NCBI GenBank assembly: GCA_964548365.1
Contig: CAZJRD010000068.1
Location: forward strand, 1-17,995
Reading direction: 5' to 3'
DNA from: B46-G9 sp964548365
GTDB lineage: Bacteria; Desulfobacterota; DSM-4660; Desulfatiglandales; Desulfatiglandaceae
DNA length: 17,995 nucleotides
Of the stretch, positions 1 to 7,295 are shown in pieces; the first letter of the stretch is position 1, and every line of letters begins with the position of its first letter. Under the pieces are notes generated by a model. The model had not been told where the DNA came from and did not search any database. It saw only the letters and a program-made list of their open reading frames with translations. The position numbers were made by a program, and so were the translations under genes.

Positions 1-1286
1 CATGTATCGATTTCCTGCGAGCTTACTACCAGCGCCGGGCAGAAACGGATGCTGTTCTCGCCGCATCCCAGGAGCAGCAGTCCTTTTCTGAATGCCGCGC
101 CAATAATTTCGTTTCTCCAATCCCTGGCCGGCTCCTTGGTTTCCCGGTCTTTCACCAGTTCCACGGCAACCATCAGTCCCTTCCCGCGAACATCGCCCAT
201 GCACTCCCATTCCTCCTGGAGGGCCTTCAAACCATCAACCAGATATGCGCCCTGCGTTGCGGCGTTTTCCACGAGCCCCTGTTCCAATAACTCAATGGTT
301 TTCATGGCAGCCTGACATGAGACCGGATTTCCCCCGAATGTAGATGCATGGGATCCTGCCTCCCATTCCATGATGTCTGATTTTGCCACAAGCGCTCCAA
401 GGGGAAGGCCCGAGGCAATTCCCTTTGCCAGGGTCATCATGTCCGGATCCACGCCGAAATGCTCCATGGCAAACATCTTTCCGGTCCGACCCATCCCTGA
501 TTGTACTTCATCGGCCACGTAGAGGATGCCGTATTTCCTTGCTGTCTCTGAAAGTCTCTGGTGAAACTCAGGCGGGGGAACAATATAACCTCCTTCCCCC
601 TGAATAGGTTCCACAAAGATAGCAGCAACCTCTTCAGGGGGTATGGTGGTCCGGAAAAGTGTATCCTCGACCCATTTTACACACGCGACGTCGCATGCCG
701 GGTAGGCCAGGTTGTACGAACAGCGGTAGCAATAGGCATATGGTATGTGCGTGATCCCAGGGACCAGGGGATTATAGTGTCTCTTCTGAATCGCCTTGCT
801 TGCAGTGAGAGACAAGGCACCCATGGTGCGCCCGTGAAAGGCCCCGAAAAAGGCGATATTCAGTTCCCGTTTTGTATACCAGCGGGCAAGTTTTAAAGCG
901 GCCTCCACGGCTTCCGCCCCGGAGTTGCCGAAATAGACCCTTTTCCCGTCATTTCCAGGAGCGAGCAAGGCAAGTTTCTCTGCAAGTTCTATCTGGGAGG
1001 TATAATAGAAATCAGTCCCCGACATGTGGAGGAGTTTTTCCGCCTGGCGCCGAATGGCCTTCACCACCTCAGGGTGGCAGTGCCCCGTGGCGCAAACTGC
1101 AATGCCGGCAGTGAAATCCAAAAACGAGTTCCCATCCACGTCCTCCACCCATGCACCCTTTCCTCTCGCGGCCACAAGGGGATAGCTTCGGGTGTAGGAA
1201 GGCGAGACATACGTTCCATCCTGTTTTATCAGTTTTGATGCCCGCGGTCCGGGCAAAGCAGTGTTGATCTTCGGCAGTCGCTTCAT
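1..1286 (-). CDS. PLP-dependent class III aminotransferase (acetylornithine/4-aminobutyrate aminotransferase family), partial
   Basis: Cytoplasmic fold-type I PLP enzyme that would move an amino group between an amino acid or amine and a 2-oxo acid; some relatives are amino acid racemases. The start is ATG at 1286 behind an AGGAGG-like site; about 428 residues are read before the left edge, so only a short C-terminal part is missing. Visible motifs are the cofactor phosphate-binding NSGAEAVEAA, FHGRTMGALSLT, the PLP-ring aspartate in ILYVADEVQSGMGRTG, and the Schiff-base lysine K288 in TLAKGIASGLPLGA. A four-cysteine segment (C186, C189, C198, C202) sits in the middle, a feature I remember from one subfamily of archaeal and bacterial homologues. 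It is divergent from the redox operon at 1627, which suggests a shared amino acid or amine pathway. Substrate and the choice between transaminase and racemase cannot be decided here. Confidence 0.92.
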   Translation of the reverse strand, partial: MKRLPKINTALPGPRASKLIKQDGTYVSPSYTRSYPLVAARGKGAWVEDVDGNSFLDFTAGIAVCATGHCHPEVVKAIRRQAEKLLHMSGTDFYYTSQIELAEKLALLAPGNDGKRVYFGNSGAEAVEAALKLARWYTKRELNIAFFGAFHGRTMGALSLTASKAIQKRHYNPLVPGITHIPYAYCYRCSYNLAYPACDVACVKWVEDTLFRTTIPPEEVAAIFVEPIQGEGGYIVPPPEFHQRLSETARKYGILYVADEVQSGMGRTGKMFAMEHFGVDPDMMTLAKGIASGLPLGALVAKSDIMEWEAGSHASTFGGNPVSCQAAMKTIELLEQGLVENAATQGAYLVDGLKALQEEWECMGDVRGKGLMVAVELVKDRETKEPARDWRNEIIGAAFRKGLLLLGCGENSIRFCPALVVSSQEIDT

Positions 1287-1364
1287 AGATCCTCCTCACG
1301 AGGCTGCAAGCCCAACCTTGAAGTCACAACCGGAGAGCCTGCTCCTCCGTCCAATTTTCCCCGT

Positions 1365-1393
1365 ATGGTACCTCGCATCTCTTTACCCTGCAA
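1365..1393 (-). promoter_or_regulatory. Candidate sigma70-type promoter for the aminotransferase gene
   Basis: On the minus strand a -35-like TTGCAG (1393-1388) is separated by exactly 17 nt from a -10-like TACCAT (1370-1365). Each hexamer matches four of six consensus bases. It would start transcription roughly 70 nt upstream of the ATG at 1286. It is weak evidence from pattern alone. Confidence 0.28.
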
Positions 1394-1464
1394 CCGGAAA
1401 TTCTCGAAATATGCTTTGCAAAAAGCAGAAAAGCCTGCGAATACAGGATTGACTGCAATGTGTC

Positions 1465-1493
1465 TTGACCTGACAGTGAAAACTGGGCATGAT
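1465..1493 (+). promoter_or_regulatory. Candidate sigma70-type promoter for the redox operon
   Basis: TTGACC (1465-1470) and CATGAT (1488-1493) are separated by 17 nt. They match the -35 and -10 consensus at five and four of six positions. A dyad GGCAT-GATA-ATGCC overlaps the -10 element, a position where a repressor could act. The operon start codon is about 130 nt downstream, so the leader would be long. Pattern evidence only. Confidence 0.3.
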
Positions 1494-1535
1494 AATGCCA
1501 GCCTGACCAGAAGGAATAACCCGAATCTTTGCAAA

Positions 1536-1577
1536 CGTAACCGTTCACGGTTTACAGTTATCGGTTCACGGTTAATG
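1536..1577. repeat. GTTCACGG-type short repeats, shared with 16301-16315
   Basis: The stretch contains two copies of GGTTCACGGTT-like sequence in tandem. The first forms the mini-dyad AACCG-TTCA-CGGTT (1539-1552). The 15-mer CGTAACCGTTCACGG at 1536-1550 recurs exactly at 16301-16315, just downstream of tRNA-Ser(GGA). I remember similar short intergenic repeats from other Desulfobacterota genomes, but did not check this. Confidence 0.55.
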
Positions 1578-1626
1578 AGAAAAAAGTACGCTTCAGTCGA
1601 ATGCACCGAAGGAAGGGAAGGAAGAA

Positions 1627-3717
1627 ATGGCAGACAGGAGAATTAGAAAACACCCCATACTTGATATTCCCGCGAAGGAGGAAGTCCCTTTTTTCTGGAA
1701 CGGGAAGGAACTCTCAGGGCTCAAGGGTGAAATGATCTCCTCGGCCCTTTTTGCAAACAACATCCACATCTTCGGCCATCATCCCAAGGATGGCAGCCCC
1801 CAGGGTCTCTTCTGCGCAAACGGCCAGTGTTCCCAATGTTTGGTTATCGCCGACAACGTCCCGGTCAAGGGGTGCATGACTCCCCTGCATGCGGGAATGG
1901 TGATTGAAAGTGTGGAAGGAATACCCGAACTCCCCGCGGATGATGACCCGGTGAAACCTCGCGAGGTCCCTGGAACAGACGTGGATGTCCTTATCATCGG
2001 CGCCGGGCCGGCGGGCCTCTCTGCCGCCATTGAGCTGGGGAAACTGGGAATAGACACCCTCGTGATTGATGACAAGGACAGGATCGGGGGAAAGCTGGTT
2101 CTGCAGACCCACAAATTCTTCGGATCAGTGGAAGATTCCCATGCAGGGACCCGCGGGTTCGAAATCGCATCACTCCTCGGGAATACCCTGGCCGAGTTCT
2201 CATCGGTCCGCACCTGGCTCAACTCCACTGCCGTGGGTGTTTTTTCCGACGGGATCGTTGGTGTCGTGACGGAGACGACGTACCGGAAGATACGGCCCAA
2301 GGAATTGCTGGTTGCCACCGGTGCAAGGGAAAAGATGCTGTCTTTTCCCGGTAATACCCTGCCCGGTATCTTCGGCGCGGGGGCCTTTCAAACGCTGGTC
2401 AACCGTGACCTGGTAAAAACCTCCGACAAGGTCTTTATCGTCGGAGGCGGCAACGTGGGACTCATTGCCGGATACCATGCCCTCCAGGCCGGAATACAGG
2501 TCGTGGGCCTTGTGGAGGCCCTTCCCCAGGTCGGCGGTTATAAGGTACACGCTGACAAGCTCAAGCGACTGGGCGTCCCCATCTATACCAGCCATACCGT
2601 GGTTTCGGCCCACGGCAAAGACCGTGTGGAGTCCATCACCATCGCGGAACTGAACAAGGAATGGAACATCATTCCCGAATCCCACAAGACATTCGAGGCG
2701 GATACGGTCCTGATCGCTGTAGGCCTTACCGAGGTCAACGAGTTTTACCTGAAGGCCAGGGAATGGGACATGGATGTCTTTGTGGCGGGAGACGCCCAGG
2801 AGATTGCCGAGGCCTCAGCCGCCATGTTCACCGGGAAAATTGAGGGATTGAAGATTGCAAAATCCCTGAACCGTTACCGGGAAAGCATTCCCCGGGAATG
2901 GGAAGAAAAAGCCCGGGTTCTCAAGTCAAAACCTGGCTCCGTCTCAATAAAGCCACCCCCGGGGCATCCTTCCGGCGTGATGCCTGTTTTCCATTGTTAC
3001 CAGGAAATCGCCTGCAACCCCTGCACATCGGTGTGTCCGGAACACGCCATCCACACTCAGGGAAACAAGATTATGGGATTGCCTTCTATTACCGATATAT
3101 CCCTCTGCAAGGGCTGTCTCTCGTGCGTGGCCATTTGCCCGGGGTTGGCGATTACACTCGTGGACCCTGGAAAAGACCCTGATCGCCCGACCGTCACCCT
3201 CCCCTACGAGATCTGGCGGGAAACGGTGGAGGTAGGGCAAGAGATCGAGGTGACTGATGACAATGGAAACATTCTTGGCAATTATCCCGTGAAAAAGGTC
3301 GTTTCCTTCAAGAAGAAATTTCCCGGCACCCTCCTGGTACAGATAGAAATGGAGGCTGAAAATGCTGCAAAGGCCATCGGGATCCGGGTCCAGGAAGAGG
3401 AAATCAAGCCGGACATGATCTACGAAGAGGATCTTCCTCCTGACGAAGCAATCGTCTGTCGCTGTGAACGGGTTACCGCGGGAGAGATACGGGAGGCCAT
3501 TCGAAACGGGGTCAGGGATATGAATCATCTCAAGGCTATCAACCGCGCCGGCATGGGGGCCTGCGGCTCGAAGACCTGCAGGCCCATGATCTGGCGATTG
3601 TTCAAGGAGGAGGGTATTGACCTTGAAGAGGTCACGGACCGGGTAGACCGCCCCCTCTTTGTGGAAGTCCCTTTAGGAACCTTTGCCGGCGTGTGGGGAG
3701 GTGATGCAGATGAGTAA
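1627..3717 (+). CDS. Multi-cofactor iron-sulfur flavoprotein (HcnA/HcnB-like oxidoreductase with ferredoxin and BFD-like modules)
   Basis: Predicted cytoplasmic electron-transfer subunit, 696 residues, start ATG 1627 behind a GGAAGGAAG purine stretch. Domains in order: an N-terminal [2Fe-2S] ferredoxin-like domain as in HcnA (C63-x4-C68-x2-C71-x11-C83); an FAD Rossmann site GAGPAG at 125-130; an NAD(P)-type site GGGNVG at 273-278 with a closing VFVAGDA at 384-390; a double cluster region (C457, C463, C466, C470 and C494, C497, C500, C504) expected to bind two [4Fe-4S]; and a C-terminal BFD-like [2Fe-2S] domain (C611, C613, C646, C651). The layout recalls HcnAB, archaeal dye-linked proline dehydrogenase and sarcosine oxidase alpha chains. 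Its stop overlaps the next gene by 8 nt, which suggests a complex with the DadA-like subunit. It could pass electrons to NAD(P) or ferredoxin; it might also serve the downstream aldehyde oxidoreductase. Confidence 0.88.
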   Translation: MADRRIRKHPILDIPAKEEVPFFWNGKELSGLKGEMISSALFANNIHIFGHHPKDGSPQGLFCANGQCSQCLVIADNVPVKGCMTPLHAGMVIESVEGIPELPADDDPVKPREVPGTDVDVLIIGAGPAGLSAAIELGKLGIDTLVIDDKDRIGGKLVLQTHKFFGSVEDSHAGTRGFEIASLLGNTLAEFSSVRTWLNSTAVGVFSDGIVGVVTETTYRKIRPKELLVATGAREKMLSFPGNTLPGIFGAGAFQTLVNRDLVKTSDKVFIVGGGNVGLIAGYHALQAGIQVVGLVEALPQVGGYKVHADKLKRLGVPIYTSHTVVSAHGKDRVESITIAELNKEWNIIPESHKTFEADTVLIAVGLTEVNEFYLKAREWDMDVFVAGDAQEIAEASAAMFTGKIEGLKIAKSLNRYRESIPREWEEKARVLKSKPGSVSIKPPPGHPSGVMPVFHCYQEIACNPCTSVCPEHAIHTQGNKIMGLPSITDISLCKGCLSCVAICPGLAITLVDPGKDPDRPTVTLPYEIWRETVEVGQEIEVTDDNGNILGNYPVKKVVSFKKKFPGTLLVQIEMEAENAAKAIGIRVQEEEIKPDMIYEEDLPPDEAIVCRCERVTAGEIREAIRNGVRDMNHLKAINRAGMGACGSKTCRPMIWRLFKEEGIDLEEVTDRVDRPLFVEVPLGTFAGVWGGDADE
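3696..3701 (+). promoter_or_regulatory. Ribosome binding site that decides the start at 3710
   Basis: GGGAGG lies 8 nt before ATG 3710, inside the end of the upstream coding region. It favours ATG 3710 over the in-frame ATG 3704 or TTG 3683 and suggests translational coupling. Confidence 0.6.
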
Positions 3718-4861
3718 TTACGATGTCATCATCGTCGGGGCGGGCTCCATCGGCGTGCCCACTGCCATGGCCCTGGGAGAAAAAGGGATCAGGGCCTTGG
3801 TGATTGACCGCAATGCCTCTCCGGGCCAGGGTGAAAACAAGCACGCCATCGGCGGAATTCGCGCCACCCATTCGAGCCCCGGGAAAATACTCACCTCCCT
3901 GCGTTCGTTGGAGATCTTCTCGACCTGGAAAGATAAGACCGGGGACAGTATAGAATGGCTCATGGGTGGCTACCTGTTTCCCGTCTATAGGAAAGCAGAG
4001 GAAGAGATCCTGAAATCCATTCTCCCCATTCAAAAAGAATATGGTTTAAACATTGATTATGTGGGTCCCGGGAAGATCAAGAAAGTCCTCCCCGGGATAA
4101 ACCAGGAAGGTCTCCTCGGAGGAACGTTTTCACCGGGGGATGGATCTGCCTCCCCGCTTCTTGCCATTGACGCGTTTCACCGCAAGGCCCTTTCCTCCGG
4201 TGTGGAATTTCATTTCAGGGAAACGGTGGAGGAAATTACCACTGAAAATGACAAGATAACCGGCGTCAAAACAGGAAAAGGAACATACCATGCGCCGGTG
4301 GTCATTGACACGGCAGGACCTTATTCAAGGCTGTTTTGCAGTATGGCGGGGATTGATTTTCCCGTTTACCCGGATTCCCATGAAGCGGCCATCACCGAGC
4401 CGGTAAAGAACTTCTTCGGCTGCATGGTGGTGGACCTGAGGCCCGGCCCCGGTTCCAAGAATTACTATTTCTATCAGAACAGCCTGGGGCAGGTGGTCTT
4501 TTGTATAACGCCCGATCCAGCGATACCGGGGACTGATAAACGGGAGACATCCGTCTTCCTTCCCCAAGTGAGCGCCAGGATGGTAGCACTCCTGCCGAGG
4601 TTGAGAAATCTCCGGGTACGGCGCATGTGGCGGGGCCTGTACCCCATGACCCCCGACGGCTCACCCCTCGTAGGGTGGGACCGGAAGCTGGAGGGTTTTC
4701 TCCACGCAACAGGTATGTGCGGGCAAGGATTCATGCTGGGTCCCGGCATCGGTGAACTCCTGACCAGGATGATTACCGGGGAAACCACATCAGATGATCA
4801 AACCACCCTGCAGGAATTCTCCCCGTACCGGGAATTCGGAGGACATGAGGCGTTAAAGTAG
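3710..4861 (+). CDS. DadA/HcnC/SoxB-type FAD-dependent amine or amino acid oxidoreductase
   Basis: Predicted 383-residue flavoprotein of the D-amino acid oxidase/sarcosine oxidase fold, which oxidises a C-N bond to an imine that hydrolyses to a 2-oxo acid or aldehyde plus ammonia. It starts with a Rossmann FAD site (GAGSIG, residues 10-15) followed by the ribose-binding acid in ALVIDRN. The C-terminal part has the family signatures YPMTPDGSPLVG (311-322) and GMCGQGFMLGPGIGE (335-349) that close over FAD. ATG 3710 is chosen because GGGAGG stands 8 nt upstream; this overlaps the previous gene by 8 nt. The pairing of this fold with an HcnB-like electron-transfer subunit is the known arrangement of hydrogen cyanide synthase, opine oxidase and dye-linked proline or sarcosine dehydrogenases. 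Substrate is unknown. The lack of signal peptide indicates a cytoplasmic location. Confidence 0.86.
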   Translation: MSNYDVIIVGAGSIGVPTAMALGEKGIRALVIDRNASPGQGENKHAIGGIRATHSSPGKILTSLRSLEIFSTWKDKTGDSIEWLMGGYLFPVYRKAEEEILKSILPIQKEYGLNIDYVGPGKIKKVLPGINQEGLLGGTFSPGDGSASPLLAIDAFHRKALSSGVEFHFRETVEEITTENDKITGVKTGKGTYHAPVVIDTAGPYSRLFCSMAGIDFPVYPDSHEAAITEPVKNFFGCMVVDLRPGPGSKNYYFYQNSLGQVVFCITPDPAIPGTDKRETSVFLPQVSARMVALLPRLRNLRVRRMWRGLYPMTPDGSPLVGWDRKLEGFLHATGMCGQGFMLGPGIGELLTRMITGETTSDDQTTLQEFSPYREFGGHEALK

Positions 4862-4883
4862 AAAGTAAAGGAGGGAAAGAAGA

Positions 4884-7022
4884 ATGACCCAACTGAAACC
4901 AAGAGAAATCAAGGCACTATCCTACACCCGACCGACCTTGGAACAGGGGTACGCCAACCAGACCCTTTCCATCGACCTTTCAGGCGCTGCTATTTCCATC
5001 AAACCTGTTTCCGAAATAATGAAGGAGGTATTTGTGGGCGGCAAGGGGTTTGACCTCTGGCTCCTCTGGAATGCGGTGACCACTGAGACCAAATGGAACG
5101 ATCCTGAAAACGCCATCTGTATCGCCTCAGGTCCCATGGGAGGAACGCCCGGCTACCCTGGATCAGGGAAGAGCATTGTCACCACTATCTCTCCCACCAC
5201 AGGATCGGTCATGGATTCCAACGTGGGCGGCTATTTTGGTCCCTACCTGAAATTCTCAGGATTCGACGCACTGGAGGTCACGGGACAGGGCGCTGATGAC
5301 ACGGTCATCTTCATTGACGGTGTGGGCCAGGAAATTAAGCTCCTCCAGATACCAGGGCTTCCTGAAGATTCCTACGCCCTGTCTCAGGTGCTTACGGATT
5401 TTTTCGCCGAAGGCAAAAAGCAGAATATTTCAGTGGTCTCCACCGGCCCGGGGGCAAAGCATAGCCTGATCGGCTGTCTTAATTTTACGTGGTATGATGT
5501 AAAACGCAAGCGTGCGCGATACAAACAGGCCGGGCGCGGCGGGATTGGGACCGTATTTGCCCACAAGAGACTCCGGGCCATCGTGGCCCGCTGGGATTCG
5601 GTCACCATGGACACGAACAACCCGGCTGACAAAGAAGCACTCACAACCGTTTCAAAGGCCTATTCCAAAGAAATCAGGGACCTGGACCCGAAACAAAATG
5701 AAATGGCAAGGGTCGGGACCACCCATCTCGTCCCCATCATGAATGATTTCGACCTGCTCCCCACCCACAACTTTCGCTACGGGCAGCATCCCGGTGCCAA
5801 CAACATCGGGCGTGACGTGTATCAGCATTTGTTCGATCCGGGATTTGACGGTTGCTGGAGAGGATGCACCGTGGCCTGTTCTCACGGGGTCAAAGACTTT
5901 GTTCCCATGACCGGGCCTTACAAGGGACAGACCGTCTTTGTGGACGGGCCGGAATATGAAACCATTGCCGGTTGTGGATCCAATATCGGCGTATTCGACC
6001 CGTTCACCATCCTTGAAATGAATTTCTACTGTGATGCTTACGGGCTGGACACCATTTCCGTGGGGACGGGCATTGCCTTTGTCATGGAATGTTTTGAACT
6101 GGGACTGATCACCGCCTCCCATACAGGCGGTATGGATCTCAGTTTCGGAAACCGCTTGAAAGCCCTGGAACTGGTCCACCAAATGGCCGCGGGAGAAGGA
6201 TTCGGCGCCGTTGTGGGCCAGGGGATTCGCAGGATGAAAGAGGTCTTTGAAAAAGAATACGGTGCAGATGCCGCCCTGCTGCAGGATATCGGTATGGAAT
6301 CAAAGGGGCTGGAATTCTCCGAGTACATGACCAAAGAATCTCTCGCCCAGCAGGGAGGGTATGGGATCGCCCTGAAGGGCCCTCAGCATGACGAGGCCTG
6401 GCTCATTTTTCTGGATATGGTACACAACTACATGCCCACCTTTGAACAGAAGGCCGAAGCCCTTCACTGGTTCCCCATGTTCCGGACCTGGTTCGGGTTG
6501 TGTGGGCTGTGCAAGCTGCCCTGGAACGATATCGTTCCCGAGGACAACAAGGAAACACCGGAGCCGGCTAAAGTCATGAAGCATATTCACTGGTATGCGG
6601 ACTATTTCAATGCCGTCACTGGAAGAAAAGTTACCCCGGATGACCTGGTCCAAATGAGTGAGGCCGTGTACAATTTTCAAAGAATTTTTAATCTCCGGAT
6701 GGGATATGGCCGGAGGGAGCATGATACACTCCCGTACCGGGCCATGGGCCCGGTAACCGTCGAAGAATACGAATCGCGCCGGGAAAGATATGACAAGCAG
6801 CTCACTGAAAAATACGGGGTTGATATCGCCGATAAAGAGGCCCCGGAAAAGGTGGCGATCCTCCGTGGGTTCAGGGAACAACAATACGAGGAACTCAAGG
6901 ACGCAGTCTATGAGAGGCGAGGCTGGAACAAGGACGGGATTCCCACTGCAGACACGGTAAAGCGGTTGGGTATCGATTTTCCCGAAGTCCTGGAAGTCTT
7001 GAAGGCCAACGGCGCGAGTTGA
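4884..7022 (+). CDS. Aldehyde:ferredoxin oxidoreductase family protein (tungsten/molybdopterin enzyme)
   Basis: Cytoplasmic oxygen-sensitive enzyme of 712 residues that in this family oxidises aldehydes to carboxylates (or carries out related low-potential chemistry) and reduces ferredoxin, using a bis-pyranopterin tungsten or molybdenum centre and one [4Fe-4S] cluster. Start ATG 4884 follows AAAGGAGGG. The N-terminal domain has VGGKGFDLWLLW (51-62) and the cofactor-region stretch SPTTGSVMDSNVGGYFGPYL (103-122). Cluster ligands are likely C324, C328 and C332 in GCWRGCTVAC, plus C540 or C543 in GLCGLCKLPW. The end RRGWNKDGIPTADTVKRLGI is a typical family C-terminus. It is somewhat longer than the ~600-residue archaeal enzyme. 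It lies 22 nt after the amine oxidoreductase and overlaps a ThiS/MoaD gene, as in the Aromatoleum aor operon (remembered). Aldehyde substrate and metal are not decided by sequence; BamB-like relatives act on other substrates. Confidence 0.93.
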   Translation: MTQLKPREIKALSYTRPTLEQGYANQTLSIDLSGAAISIKPVSEIMKEVFVGGKGFDLWLLWNAVTTETKWNDPENAICIASGPMGGTPGYPGSGKSIVTTISPTTGSVMDSNVGGYFGPYLKFSGFDALEVTGQGADDTVIFIDGVGQEIKLLQIPGLPEDSYALSQVLTDFFAEGKKQNISVVSTGPGAKHSLIGCLNFTWYDVKRKRARYKQAGRGGIGTVFAHKRLRAIVARWDSVTMDTNNPADKEALTTVSKAYSKEIRDLDPKQNEMARVGTTHLVPIMNDFDLLPTHNFRYGQHPGANNIGRDVYQHLFDPGFDGCWRGCTVACSHGVKDFVPMTGPYKGQTVFVDGPEYETIAGCGSNIGVFDPFTILEMNFYCDAYGLDTISVGTGIAFVMECFELGLITASHTGGMDLSFGNRLKALELVHQMAAGEGFGAVVGQGIRRMKEVFEKEYGADAALLQDIGMESKGLEFSEYMTKESLAQQGGYGIALKGPQHDEAWLIFLDMVHNYMPTFEQKAEALHWFPMFRTWFGLCGLCKLPWNDIVPEDNKETPEPAKVMKHIHWYADYFNAVTGRKVTPDDLVQMSEAVYNFQRIFNLRMGYGRREHDTLPYRAMGPVTVEEYESRRERYDKQLTEKYGVDIADKEAPEKVAILRGFREQQYEELKDAVYERRGWNKDGIPTADTVKRLGIDFPEVLEVLKANGAS

Positions 7023-7219
7023 TGATAAGCGTTGATGGCAGACAGGTTCCGTGGCATGAGGGCATGACCGTGGGGACCCTGCTTGCAGATATTCAAGATG
7101 CACATCTCTATGCGGTGGTGCGCCTCAACGGCAAACTCGTTTCGAGGCCGAACTTCCAAACAACCCCAATCCCGGACAATGCTGAAGTGATCCTGCTCCC
7201 GATGATTGCGGGAGGCTGA
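7022..7219 (+). CDS. ThiS/MoaD-family sulfur carrier protein
   Basis: A 65-residue beta-grasp protein ending in Gly-Gly (G64, G65), the tail that is adenylated and thiocarboxylated in ThiS and MoaD. The middle segment YAVVRLNGKLVSR is the usual core of this family. ATG 7022 overlaps the TGA stop of the aldehyde oxidoreductase by one base (TGATG), which implies translational coupling; a TTG at 7019 is a less likely start. Immediate linkage to an aldehyde oxidoreductase points to a role in supplying dithiolene sulfur to its pyranopterin cofactor, as proposed for AorD. It lacks a linked MoeB/ThiF-type activating enzyme in this window, so it would need one from elsewhere. A general role in thiamine synthesis is the alternative but is not supported by neighbours. 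Confidence 0.85.
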   Translation: MISVDGRQVPWHEGMTVGTLLADIQDAHLYAVVRLNGKLVSRPNFQTTPIPDNAEVILLPMIAGG

Positions 7220-7295
7220 CACGAGGAATGAGGTTCTCGATACAAATGATAATACAAGAGGCCACGCTTTTCTTTCGCTAAAGGGATTTTCCACT

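Larger units (their letters stand above)
1287..1626. other. 340-nt divergent intergenic region with dyads
   Basis: No credible gene is seen between the divergent aminotransferase and the iron-sulfur flavoprotein. The region holds candidate promoters in both directions and three small dyads. These are TGCTTT/AAAGCA around 1412-1427, GGCAT/ATGCC around 1486-1499 overlapping the putative plus-strand -10, and AACCG/CGGTT around 1539-1552. The last lies in a run of GTTCACGG-type repeats (1536-1577). Any of these could be an operator; none is a recognised regulator site. Confidence 0.5.

Noticed and set aside
6300..7103. Long open frame (267 codons) antisense to the aldehyde oxidoreductase
   Set aside because: It lies wholly opposite strongly coding sequence with clear family motifs; its own translation is low-complexity-like with no domain.
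7206..7295. N-terminal extension of the MFS permease from TTG 7206
   Set aside because: It overlaps the sulfur-carrier gene and adds a polar stretch without matching family expectations; TTG 7296 has a better ribosome site.
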